A DNA stretch of 64,000 nucleotides from Pantoea agglomerans. GTDB taxonomy: Bacteria > Pseudomonadota > Gammaproteobacteria > Enterobacterales > Enterobacteriaceae. A program made the translations under genes and the position numbers. The notes below the pieces were generated by a model. That model searched no databases. It was not told the origin of the DNA and saw only the letters and a list, made by a program, of their open reading frames with translations. This document shows positions 42,327 through 50,657 of the stretch, piece by piece. How positions within the stretch are numbered: the stretch's first letter is position 1; every line of letters starts with the position of its first letter. The DNA is taken from NCBI RefSeq assembly GCF_021397715.1, contig NZ_CP090207.1, positions 1,612,001 through 1,676,000 on the forward strand, written 5' to 3'.

Positions 42327-42432
42327 CAGGCAGGGCTCTGTTGGGATTCGCCTGGCGGCGGGCTGGGGCTGGTTACGCATGGCTGCGGTCTGACATGGCA
42401 GGTTTCGTATGGCAGCGGGCTGGCATTGAGCA

Positions 42433-42730
42433 GGTTACGCCTGGCAGCGGGCTGGCACTGAGTAAGGTTTCGCCCGCCAGGCGTTGGGGAGTTTCAGCTT
42501 GCCCGAGCGGGCGGACGCGTCAAGGGGCGGACGCCCGCCCCTTAACAATCCCGGCGTCCGGCTGCCTTCGCGCCACGCTGCGCGCGGTGCCTTCGTCATT
42601 CACTGCGGCCGACGGACCGTCCGGACTCGCCGTCCCTGGCGAGGCCGTCCTTTCGCCGACGTCCTGTCGGCTCTTCCTGGCCTTCGCTCACTCCTCAGCG
42701 CTTCGGACGCCTCTGACAAACCCCCGCCTG
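42433..42730 (+). repeat. 298-bp GC-rich direct repeat, copy A
   Basis: Copy A of a long direct repeat whose second copy is at 42812-43109, offset by exactly 379 nt. The copies differ at only a handful of positions. Each contains nested inverted repeats (for example GGGGCGG-acgc-CCGCCCC near its middle) and ends CCCCCGCCTG. Frames across it are open on several strands because of GC content and are not regarded as genes. Confidence 0.85.
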
Positions 42731-42811
42731 AAGTATCTCTGTTTTTTTTATGGTCCGGAGTCGTCTGCTGGTTTGTGTAATGACGCCTGGCGGCGGGCGG
42801 GAGCTGGGGCT

Positions 42812-43109
42812 GGTTACGTATGGCAGCGGGCTGGCACAGAGTAAGGTTTCGCCCGCCAGGCGCTGGGGAGTTTCAGGTTGCCCGAGCGGGCGGACGCGTC
42901 AAGGGGCGGACGCCCGCCCCTTAACAATCCCGGCGTCCGGCTGCCTTCGCGCCACGCTGCGCGCGGTGCCTTCGTCATTCACTGCGGCCGACGGACCGTC
43001 CGGACTCGCCGTCCCTGGCGAGGCCGTCCTTTCGCCGACGTCCTGTCGGCTCTTCCTGGCCTTCGCTCACTCCTCAGCGCTGCGGACGCCTCGGGTAAAC
43101 CCCCGCCTG
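42812..43109 (+). repeat. 298-bp GC-rich direct repeat, copy B
   Basis: Second copy of the repeat at 42433-42730. The spacer between the copies also begins with short GGCTGGTTACG-containing units that resemble the sequence before copy A, so the duplicated block may be about 379 nt including its spacer. Confidence 0.85.
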
Positions 43110-43359
43110 CAAACCCGCTATTTTGTTTTATGGCCTGATATTGTCTGCCTGCTGATGGTTTGAGCCTGATAGTCAGGCGCGCTTCGCACTGCTGCATCCT
43201 GCGCAGCATCTGCATGACAGCGGATTCTCAGATTGCTGTCTGTCCTGATGTCGTCTGATTATTGACGGCCCTGAAAAAAACCAGCAGCACCGACAGTCAT
43301 TGTGCTCATACATACAGCGGCGAAGAACTCACCAGGAAATACAGAAATAACAGCGAGGG

Positions 43360-43575
43360 GTTGGGAGGCCGTCTGAAGCGCTGAGCGGATGAGGGATTTC
43401 AGGACGAGCGACAGGGATGTCGCGAAGAGGCGGGGCCGCGCCAGGGATGGCGCGTCCCGGCCGGTCCGTGAGAAATCAGGAAGAAGCGAAGGGACCGCGA
43501 AGCGGCGGTGAAGCAGGCCGGAGCCCGGGGTCAAGGGGGCGCGGCGACTGGCGCCCCCTTGTCGATCGCCGGCAG
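43360..43575 (-). repeat. Diverged inverted copy of the 298-bp repeat
   Basis: Read on the minus strand, this stretch shows the same order of blocks as copies A and B: a GGGGGCG / CGCCCCC hairpin (43535-43560), a CCGG-rich middle with GGACCG and CGTCCC, then GACATCCCTGTCGC and GAAGCGCTGAG-like ends. Identity is clearly lower than between A and B. The limits are approximate. Confidence 0.55.
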
Positions 43576-43595
43576 CGGCGAAGCTGAAACTGCCG

Positions 43596-43980
43596 CAGCC
43601 AGCCGGCGAACGAAACCCGCTCATAGCCCGTTCGCGCAGCGAACCCCACCAGCCAGCCGGCGAACGAAACCTTCTCATAGCCCGTTCGCGCAGCGATCCC
43701 CCACCAGCCATCCGGCGAACGAAACCTTCTCAGAGCCTGTTCGCGCAGCGAACCCCACCAGCCATCCGGCGTACGAAACCTTCTCAGAGCCCGTTCGCGC
43801 AGCGAACCCCACCAGCCATCCGGCGAACGAAACCTTCTCAGAGCCCGTTCGCGCAGCGAACCCCACCAGCCGGTCGGCGGAACGAACCCCGCTCCCAGCC
43901 TGTTCGCGCAGCGAACCCTCACCCAGCCGGTCGGCGGAACGAAACCCCCTTAGCCCTGTTCGCGCAGCGAACCCCCAACC
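43596..43980. repeat. 54-55-bp tandem repeat array (about seven units)
   Basis: The word TTCGCGCAGCGA starts at 43631, 43685, 43740, 43794, 43848, 43903 and 43959, giving periods of 54-56 nt. Each unit has the palindrome TTCGC-gca-GCGAA and the segment CCGGCGAACGAAACC. Since 54 is a multiple of three, long frames appear on both strands. On the minus strand they would encode repeats of GWWGSLRERALRRFRSPD. There is no ribosome site or family resemblance, so a protein is unlikely. Confidence 0.9.
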
Positions 43981-44096
43981 CTCATTCCCACCCCGTTATT
44001 CCCTAAAGTCATATAAGTAAATTTTTTAGTATTTCCTGTTATCAATAATAGTTCTTACCATCAATTCATCAGATTACGTAAAGGGAGGTAAATACC

Positions 44097-45056
44097 GTGA
44101 ATTTCCAGCAACTTAAAATCATCCGCGAGGCGGCCCGCTGTGAATTTAATTTAACGGAAGTCGCCAATACGCTATTTACGTCCCAGTCGGGTGTGAGCAG
44201 ACATATTCGTGACCTCGAAGATGAGCTGGGTGTGGAGATCTTTATCCGCCGCGGCAAACGCCTGTTAGGTATGACCGAACCGGGAAAAGCCTTGCTGACT
44301 ATCGCTGAGCGCATCCTCGATGAAGCCGGGAAAGTGCGGCGGCTGGCCGATGTCTTTACCAATGAAACCAGCGGTATCCTGACGATTGCCACCACCCATA
44401 CCCAGGCGCGCTACAGCCTGCCGAAGATCATTAAAGCCTTCCGTCAGCTCTATCCCAATGTCCGGCTGGAACTGAATCAGGGATCGCCGCAGGAAATCGT
44501 CAGTATGCTGCTGGCGGGCGAGGCGGATATCGGTATTGCCAGTGAAATGCTGGTCAATAACAGCAGCCTGGCGGCCTTCCCCTGGTTCAGCTGGCATCAC
44601 GCTCTGCTGGTGCCGAAAGAGCATGAGCTGGTGCAGAATCAGCCGGTATCGCTCAGCACCCTCAGCCGCTATCCGCTGATCACCTATCGGCAGGGCATAA
44701 CCGGCCGGTCACGCGTCGACCGGGCGTTTCAGGCCGCCGGGCTGAAACCGGATATTGTTCTCAGTGCGCAGGACTCCGACGTGGTGAAAACCTACGTCAA
44801 ACTCGGTCTGGGGGTTGGAGTACTGGCCGATCAGGCGTGCGAAACTGAAGAGAACGATGACCTGGTCCGCGTTGAGGCGACGCATCTGTTTGATGCCAGC
44901 ACCGTCTGGCTGGGTCTCAAACGTGGTCAGCTGCAGCGTAACTATGTCTGGCAATTCCTCGAATTGTGCAACGCGAACCTGTCGCTGGAGGAGATTAAAC
45001 GCCAGGCGCTCTCCTACGGTAATGAAGATGAGCCGGTAATCGACTTCCAGATTTAA
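44097..45056 (+). CDS. cbl: Cbl, CysB-like sulfur-starvation regulator
   Basis: A 319-residue LysR-family protein matching enterobacterial Cbl as I recall it: MNFQQLKIIREAARCEFNLT, then EVANTLFTSQSGVSRHIRDL, SGILTIATTHTQARYSLPKI, PLITYRQGITGRSRVD and VWLGLKRGQLQRNYVWQFLE. Cbl activates tau and ssu genes for use of taurine and alkanesulfonates, and is itself tied to CysB and Nac. The start is GTG, with AGGGAGG 9 nt upstream. In E. coli it follows nac closely; here the repeat region lies between, and cbl probably needs its own promoter in the AT-rich 44000-44090 stretch. Confidence 0.95.
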   Translation: MNFQQLKIIREAARCEFNLTEVANTLFTSQSGVSRHIRDLEDELGVEIFIRRGKRLLGMTEPGKALLTIAERILDEAGKVRRLADVFTNETSGILTIATTHTQARYSLPKIIKAFRQLYPNVRLELNQGSPQEIVSMLLAGEADIGIASEMLVNNSSLAAFPWFSWHHALLVPKEHELVQNQPVSLSTLSRYPLITYRQGITGRSRVDRAFQAAGLKPDIVLSAQDSDVVKTYVKLGLGVGVLADQACETEENDDLVRVEATHLFDASTVWLGLKRGQLQRNYVWQFLELCNANLSLEEIKRQALSYGNEDEPVIDFQI

Positions 45057-45214
45057 CGCTGAGGCGCATCCATTTGGGTGCGCTTCTCACTGCACGGCAT
45101 AAAATTTCTTTTCACGGCCAAAAATTCCTTTCCGGTACTTTCTGCTCTCCGACAACAACATCCTGCGCTGACCCGCCGCGATAAAGTGGAATCAACTGAC
45201 CACAAGGGGATGTT

Positions 45215-46672
45215 ATGTCGCGACTACAACTGAAAGATAGCGATCTGCTGCGCCAGCAGGCGCTGTTCGCCGGACGCTGGCAGGGCGCGCAGCAGGGCGC
45301 CACGCTGCCGGTCACCGATCCAGCCACCGGCGAAACCCTCGCCACCATTCCGGCGCTGGGAAAAAAAGAGACTGAGCAGGCGATAGCGCATGCCGAATCA
45401 GTACGCGTTGCCTGGGGAAAAACGCCCAATGCCACGCGCGCGGCGCTGCTGGAAAAGTGGCACCAGTTGATCATTGATCATGCCGACGATCTGGCGACGA
45501 TCATGACCGCCGAGCAGGGCAAACCGCTGGCAGAAGCCAAAGGTGAAGTGCTGTACGGTGCCAGCTTTGTTAAATGGTTTGCTGAAGAAGCGCGTCGTAT
45601 CTACGGCGATACTATTCCGGCCCCCAGCGATGACCGCCGTATTCTGGTGCTGAAACAGCCGGTTGGCGTGGCGGCAGCCATCACACCCTGGAACTTCCCG
45701 ATTGCGATGATCACCCGCAAAGTGGCCCCCGCGCTGGCCGCGGGCTGCCCGATCATCGTCAAACCCTCTGAACTGACGCCGCTCTCGGCGCTGGCGCTGG
45801 CGGTACTGGCGGAACGCGCTGGCTTCCCGTCCGGCGTGCTGCAGGTGCTCACCGGCCTGCCGACCGAAATTGGTGAGACGCTGACCGCCAGCCGCACGGT
45901 GCGAAAGATCTCCTTTACCGGCTCCACAAAGGTCGGGCAGTTGCTGATGCAACAGAGCGCTGACAGCATCAAACGCCTCAGCCTGGAACTGGGTGGCAAC
46001 GCGCCGTTAATCGTCTTTAACGATGCTGATATTGAGATAGCGGTGGCGGGCGTGATGATCAGCAAGTTCCGCAATGCCGGCCAGACCTGCGTCTGCGCCA
46101 ACCGGATTCTGGTGCAGCGCGATATCTATCCGCAGTTCAGCGCCCGGCTGCTGGAGGTGGTCGCGACCCTGAAAGTCGGCGATGGCTTCACGCCGGGCAC
46201 CACCATTGGACCGCTGATCAACAACCGGGCGCTAGAGAAAGTGAACGGTCACATTGACGATGCGCTGAGCCAGGGAGCCACGCTACTGACCGGCGGCATC
46301 AGTCGGGGCAACGGCACCTTTGTTGAGCCAACGGTGCTGGGTAACGTCACCAGCACTATGCGCATCGCGCATGAAGAAACCTTTGGCCCGGTCGCGCCGC
46401 TGTTTATTTTCGATGATGAAGAGCAGGCGATTGCGATGGCGAATGACACGCCTTATGGCCTGGGGGCCTATTTCTTCACGGAAAATATCCGACGGGCGTG
46501 GCGGGTGGCGGAAGCGCTGGAGTTTGGCATGGTCGGCTTCAATACCGGAGCGATCTCATTAGAAGTCGCCCCGTTTGGCGGCGTGAAATTATCCGGTATT
46601 GGCCGCGAAGGTTCACGTTATGGAATTGATGAGTATCTTGAACAAAAAACATTTCATATCGGCAGCCTCTGA
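45215..46672 (+). CDS. gabD: Succinate-semialdehyde dehydrogenase (NADP+), GabD-type
   Basis: A 485-residue aldehyde dehydrogenase. Cofactor and catalytic residues are in place: AAITPWNFP at 154-162, KPSELTPLSALAL, the Glu in LELGGNAP near 258 and the nucleophile Cys in GQTCVCANR at 292, with the second Cys two residues later as in E. coli GabD. It converts succinate semialdehyde from GABA to succinate. It has its own AAGGGGA ribosome site and a strong terminator, so it is monocistronic. It lies between the nitrogen regulators and a large amine-catabolic operon, consistent with a shared role. Confidence 0.9.
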   Translation: MSRLQLKDSDLLRQQALFAGRWQGAQQGATLPVTDPATGETLATIPALGKKETEQAIAHAESVRVAWGKTPNATRAALLEKWHQLIIDHADDLATIMTAEQGKPLAEAKGEVLYGASFVKWFAEEARRIYGDTIPAPSDDRRILVLKQPVGVAAAITPWNFPIAMITRKVAPALAAGCPIIVKPSELTPLSALALAVLAERAGFPSGVLQVLTGLPTEIGETLTASRTVRKISFTGSTKVGQLLMQQSADSIKRLSLELGGNAPLIVFNDADIEIAVAGVMISKFRNAGQTCVCANRILVQRDIYPQFSARLLEVVATLKVGDGFTPGTTIGPLINNRALEKVNGHIDDALSQGATLLTGGISRGNGTFVEPTVLGNVTSTMRIAHEETFGPVAPLFIFDDEEQAIAMANDTPYGLGAYFFTENIRRAWRVAEALEFGMVGFNTGAISLEVAPFGGVKLSGIGREGSRYGIDEYLEQKTFHIGSL

Positions 46673-46692
46673 ATAATCTCACTCTATTAACC

Positions 46693-46727
46693 GCGCCAGC
46701 CTGTTTTCCGGGCTGGCGCTTTTTTTG
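46693..46727 (+). terminator. Intrinsic terminator of gabD
   Basis: GCGCCAGCC - 9 nt - GGCTGGCGC followed by seven T residues, 20 nt after the gabD stop. Confidence 0.92.
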
Positions 46728-46835
46728 CACCCATCATTGTTACCGCCCGACGTTAATTATCTGCACCCTGAATAACAGAGAAATTTATCAACAATGTGAA
46801 GCAGGTCGATTATTTACCGGTGAAAATCTGTCGTC

Positions 46836-46906
46836 GGGTGCAACGCTGGCTCACTGATATCCGTCATGGTGCAATTTCCGTGCGCGTTGCACCCGCAGAG
46901 TGCAAC
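46836..46906 (+). promoter_or_regulatory. Operator array: four TGCAAC-type half-sites
   Basis: GGGTGCAAC (46836-46844), GGTGCAA (46868-46874), TTGCACC (46887-46893) and AGTGCAAC (46899-46906). The second and third form a perfect inverted repeat with a 12-nt spacer. The array lies about 120-200 nt upstream of the sigma-54-like promoter, the usual place for enhancer-binding protein sites. The spacing differs from the NtrC consensus, so the cognate protein is unknown. Confidence 0.6.
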
Positions 46907-47023
46907 AATTTTGTGAAGTAAATCATCTGTTTAATTGTTCGGCAATTCTGCAAAAATTCCTTCATCAATACGGCAGAAAATTTTTTTGCGCTGTTTTAAA
47001 CGCATTTTTATTTTTTGCCCGGC

Positions 47024-47039
47024 AGGCATACCTTCTGCA
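47024..47039 (+). promoter_or_regulatory. Sigma-54-like promoter of the amine-catabolic operon
   Basis: AGGCATACCTTCTGCA has GG and GC exactly 10 nt apart and matches the -24/-12 consensus except at two or three positions. It ends 85 nt before the aldehyde dehydrogenase ATG. Confidence 0.65.
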
Positions 47040-47123
47040 TTAGCTTATTAACGCGATAACTAAGCGCGGTTTAAAAGGCTAATAAGCCAGCGAGTGACGG
47101 GTGTAACAAATAAGGATTCTTCC

Positions 47124-48593
47124 ATGTTAAGTTTCGACCCTGAAAAAGTTTCTCTTCCGGTTGGTCATTATATTGGCGGCCAGCATCTTCAGAGCCAGGG
47201 CGCGCCCTTTGCGGTTAAGCGTCCCTCCGACGGTAAGGTCTACGCCACGCTGCATGACGCCACGCCGCAGGATGTCGATCACGCGGTTACCGTGGCGCAT
47301 CAGGCGCTGAAAACCAGTGGCTGGTCAGGCTGCGCGCCACGTGAACGCGGTCGCGTATTGCGGCGCTGGGCTGAGCTGATTGAGCAGGACCCGCTGCTGG
47401 CCCAGCTGGAAGCGCTCGGATCGACCCGACCCATCAGCGATGTGGTACTGCACGAAATCCCGTTCACCGCCGAAGCGATTCGTTTTTATGCCGAATGCGC
47501 CGACAAATACAGCGGTGACCTGTTCCCGACCCGCGACAGCAGCCTCGGAATGCTGATTGCCGAACCTTACGGCGTAATCGGTGCCATCACCCCGTGGAAC
47601 TTCCCGCTGTCGATGGCCTCATGGAAATGCGGACCGGCACTGGCCGCCGGCAATGCCGTGGTGCTTAAACCTTCTGAGCTGACCCCGTTTTCCACCGTAC
47701 GACTGGCCGAGCTGGCAATTCAGGCGGGCTTACCGGCTGGCGTGCTTAACATTGTGCAGGGCAGCGGGGCGGTAACCGGCAGTGCGCTGGTGAAACATCC
47801 GCTGGTGCGCAAAGTCTCCTTTACCGGTTCGACCCTCACCGGCGCGCGCATTATGAGTGATGCGGCGCAGTTCGGCATGAAGCCGGTGACGCTGGAGCTG
47901 GGCGGCAAAAGCCCGCAGCTGGTGTTTGATGACGCCGGTGACCTGGACATCCTGGCGCAGCGCATCCTGCGCGGTTTCACCGCCAATGGCGGCCAGGCGT
48001 GCGTGGCGGGGACCCGTTTAATCGTGCAGCGCGGCATCGCCGATGCACTGACTGAGCGACTGGCACTGCTATGTCGCGAGGTGAAGCCGGGCGTCACCTG
48101 GCATGAAGGCAGCCGCTACGCGCCGCTGATCGATGACCGTCAGGGCAACAAAGTCTGTTCAGTGATTGAGGCCGCCAAAGCGCAGGGCGCGGAAGTGCTG
48201 GTGGGCGGCGAACGCTTCGCCGACACCGACGGCGGCTGGTTCTGGCAGCCCACCTTACTGAGCCACGTCGCGCAGGATAATCCGGCGGTGCAGCAGGAAA
48301 TTTTTGGTCCGGTGCTCACCATTCAGCCGTTCGACGATGAAGAGCAGGGCCTGGCGCTGGCGGCGCACGACACCTACGGCCTGTGTGCCGGTGTGCATAC
48401 GCTCAGCCTGCCGCGTGCGCTGCGGGCGATTCGCGCCCTGGAGGCCGGTACCGTCTGGGTCAACCGCTATGGCCGCTCTGGCGATTTCATCATTCCGACC
48501 GGCGGCTTTCTCGGGTCAGGCATCGGGAAAGATTTAGGCCGTCAGGCGTTTCAGGCCTGCCAGCGCCAGAAAAGCGTACTGATCGATTTCTAA
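47124..48593 (+). CDS. NAD(P)+-dependent aldehyde dehydrogenase
   Basis: A 489-residue ALDH. It has AITPWNFP near 154-161, the general base Glu in LELGGKSP (258) and the nucleophile in GGQACVAG (Cys293). It is most like the PuuC/BetB group that oxidises amino-aldehydes. The ATG at 47124 follows AAGGA; an in-frame ATG ten codons upstream has no ribosome site. As first gene of the operon and next to two amine-oxidase-like flavoproteins, it probably oxidises the aldehyde they produce. Confidence 0.9.
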   Translation: MLSFDPEKVSLPVGHYIGGQHLQSQGAPFAVKRPSDGKVYATLHDATPQDVDHAVTVAHQALKTSGWSGCAPRERGRVLRRWAELIEQDPLLAQLEALGSTRPISDVVLHEIPFTAEAIRFYAECADKYSGDLFPTRDSSLGMLIAEPYGVIGAITPWNFPLSMASWKCGPALAAGNAVVLKPSELTPFSTVRLAELAIQAGLPAGVLNIVQGSGAVTGSALVKHPLVRKVSFTGSTLTGARIMSDAAQFGMKPVTLELGGKSPQLVFDDAGDLDILAQRILRGFTANGGQACVAGTRLIVQRGIADALTERLALLCREVKPGVTWHEGSRYAPLIDDRQGNKVCSVIEAAKAQGAEVLVGGERFADTDGGWFWQPTLLSHVAQDNPAVQQEIFGPVLTIQPFDDEEQGLALAAHDTYGLCAGVHTLSLPRALRAIRALEAGTVWVNRYGRSGDFIIPTGGFLGSGIGKDLGRQAFQACQRQKSVLIDF

Positions 48594-48621
48594 GCGCAAC
48601 TGACTATGACGAGGTTATTAG

Positions 48622-49290
48622 ATGGCTCTGTTTAAACCGAAATACATCACGTTCGACTGTTACGGCACGCTGATTCTGTTCGACATGGCCGGTGCCGCGC
48701 AGCGTCGCTTCAGCGACCGCATCGACCCGGCGCAGATGCACGCTTTCACCACCGACTTCTCCAGCTATCGGCTCGATGAGGTGCTGGGCGCCTGGAAACC
48801 CTATTACGACGTGGTCAGTAATGCGCTGCAGCGCACCTGTAAAAAGTGGGGCGTGAGCTGGGACAAAGCCGACAGCGACTTTATCTACACCGACTGCGCC
48901 AGCTGGGGGCCGCATCCTGATGTGCCAGCCGGGCTGGCAAAAGTGGCAGAGGAGTTTCCGCTGGTGCTGCTGACTAACTCGATGAAGGACCTGATCCCGC
49001 ATCATATCCCGCGCCTCGGTGCACCCATCCATATGACGATCACCGCGGAAGAGGCGGGCGCGTACAAGCCGCAGATGAAAGGCTTTGAGTACATGCTGGA
49101 GAAGCTCGACTGTCGCCCGGATGAGATCCTCCACGTCTCCTCCAGTTTCCGCTACGACCTGATGACCGCACACGATCTCGGCATCAAACACAAAGTGTGG
49201 GTCAACCGCGGTCATGAACCGGCCAATCCGTACTATCAGTACACCGAAATTAAAGACATTGGCGGCCTGCCTGGCGTCGTTGGACTCTGA
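48622..49290 (+). CDS. HAD-superfamily hydrolase (haloacid dehalogenase type II-like)
   Basis: A 222-residue HAD protein. The nucleophile motif is ITFDCYGTL (Asp12), motif II is LLTNSM, the Lys motif is AGAYKPQMKG, and the last motif is SSSFRYDLMTAHDLGIKHKV. The layout is that of type II dehalogenases, but many such genes in catabolic operons act on phosphates or other leaving groups. It is 28 nt after the aldehyde dehydrogenase. Its role in the pathway is unclear. Confidence 0.87.
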   Translation: MALFKPKYITFDCYGTLILFDMAGAAQRRFSDRIDPAQMHAFTTDFSSYRLDEVLGAWKPYYDVVSNALQRTCKKWGVSWDKADSDFIYTDCASWGPHPDVPAGLAKVAEEFPLVLLTNSMKDLIPHHIPRLGAPIHMTITAEEAGAYKPQMKGFEYMLEKLDCRPDEILHVSSSFRYDLMTAHDLGIKHKVWVNRGHEPANPYYQYTEIKDIGGLPGVVGL

Positions 49291-49300
49291 GGAAAGCGCC

Positions 49301-50578
49301 ATGAAACTGGAATCGTTCTGGCAAGCCACCGCACCGGCCTTTAGCGGCGCCGCGACCGACCCACTGCCGTCACAGGCTGATGTGGTGGTGATTGGCGGCG
49401 GCTTCACCGGCGTCTCGGCGGCGCTCAGCCTGGCGCGCAGCGGCCTTAGCGTGGTGCTGCTGGAGAGCGGCGAAGTGATGAGTCAGGCTTCGTCGCGCAA
49501 CGGCGGGCACTGCAACACCGGCGTGGCGCAGAACTTCGCTTCGCTGGTGGCGAGTCAGGGGATGGAACAGGCCAGTCGTTTCTATCGGGCGTTTGACGAC
49601 GCGGTCAGCTATGTCGAACAGCTGGTACAGCACGAACAGATCGACTGCGATTTCCGCCTGTGCGGCAAGCTCAAGCTCGCCAGCAAAGCGACCCATCTCG
49701 CCGGGCTGCGCGAAGCCGCGGAGCTGATGCGCCGCACGGTCGATCCAGAGATTGAACTGCTCGACAAAGCGGCCGTCCGCCAGGAGATCGGCAGTGATAA
49801 TTTTCACGGCGGCCTGCTGCAAAAGCGCGGCGGTCAGATGCACATGGGCAAGTTCGGCGTCGGGCTCGCCGAGGCGGCGGCCCGCAGCGGGGCGAGAATT
49901 TATCCTCATCATGCGGTAACCCGGCTGGAGCGCCTTAATGGCTATCAGCATCGGGTGCATACCGGGCAGGGCGAGATTGTGGCCGACAAAGTGCTGATGG
50001 CAACCGGCTGTTCCAACGTCGGCCCCTTTCCCTGGTTTCAGCGCCGCATCGTGCCGGTCGGCAGCTTTATCGTGGTCACCGAGGCGCTGGATGACGAGTT
50101 GCTGCGCCAGGTGTTACCGCACAACCGCACCTACGTCACTTCACTGAACATCGGCAACTACTTCCGCAGCACCGCCGATCGCCGGCTGGTCTTTGGTGGC
50201 CGGGCGCGCTTTGCGGTCAGTAACCCGACCTCCGATTCGCGCAGTGGCGAGATCCTGCGCCAGGCGATGGTGCAGATGTTTCCTCAGCTCAGCAATACTC
50301 CGCTGGCCTACTGCTGGGGCGGTATGGTCGATATGACGGCGGACCGGTTACCCCATGCCGGTGAGCAGGATGGGGTGTTCTATTCGCTGGGTTACAGCGG
50401 CCACGGAACCCAGATGTCGGTGTGGATGGGTCGGGTGATGGCCGATCTGCTGGCCGAAAAACAGACAGAAAACCCCTGGCAGCGCGCGTCATGGCCTGCG
50501 CTGCCCGGTTATCACGGCAAGCCATGGTTTTTGCCCCTCGCCGGGCTCTATTACAAAGCAAAGGATCGCCTGTCATAA
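49301..50578 (+). CDS. PuuB-like FAD-dependent amine/amino-acid oxidoreductase
   Basis: A 425-residue DAO-family flavoprotein. The FAD fold begins ADVVVIGGGFTGVSAALSLA (GxGxxG at 32-37), followed by SSRNGGHCNTG. The C-terminal FAD loop reads GVFYSLGYSGHGTQMSVWMG. It resembles gamma-glutamylputrescine oxidase PuuB, which oxidises a primary amine to an aldehyde. With an aldehyde dehydrogenase in the same operon, an amine-to-aldehyde-to-acid route is a natural reading. The ATG at 49301 follows the HAD stop by 10 nt with AGGAAA ahead. Confidence 0.88.
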   Translation: MKLESFWQATAPAFSGAATDPLPSQADVVVIGGGFTGVSAALSLARSGLSVVLLESGEVMSQASSRNGGHCNTGVAQNFASLVASQGMEQASRFYRAFDDAVSYVEQLVQHEQIDCDFRLCGKLKLASKATHLAGLREAAELMRRTVDPEIELLDKAAVRQEIGSDNFHGGLLQKRGGQMHMGKFGVGLAEAAARSGARIYPHHAVTRLERLNGYQHRVHTGQGEIVADKVLMATGCSNVGPFPWFQRRIVPVGSFIVVTEALDDELLRQVLPHNRTYVTSLNIGNYFRSTADRRLVFGGRARFAVSNPTSDSRSGEILRQAMVQMFPQLSNTPLAYCWGGMVDMTADRLPHAGEQDGVFYSLGYSGHGTQMSVWMGRVMADLLAEKQTENPWQRASWPALPGYHGKPWFLPLAGLYYKAKDRLS

Positions 50579-50657
50579 GTTCCCGCCGGATCAGGCCACC
50601 TCCGGCCGCCGGAAGAGTTACTTCACGTTCGCTTGATGGTTTATTGAGGGTGTACAG

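Larger units (their letters stand above)
46673..47123. other. Intergenic control region of the large catabolic operon
   Basis: It contains, in order, the gabD terminator, an array of TGCAAC-type half-sites and a sigma-54-like promoter, each listed separately. The rest is AT-rich, with an A/T tract near 46977-47017 that may bend DNA between the enhancer and promoter. Confidence 0.6.

Noticed and set aside
42341..43163. Two similar GC-rich frames over the 298-bp repeats
   Set aside because: They duplicate with the repeat, lack ribosome sites and resemble no protein; stop-poor GC-rich palindromic DNA explains them.
43596..43980. Possible CRISPR array
   Set aside because: The whole 54-bp unit is repeated, with no unique spacers of constant length, and no cas gene is in the window.
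43476..44020. Long repeat-encoded frames on both strands over the 54-bp array
   Set aside because: The period is a multiple of three, so open frames arise automatically. No ribosome site, no family resemblance, and indels between units break the frame.
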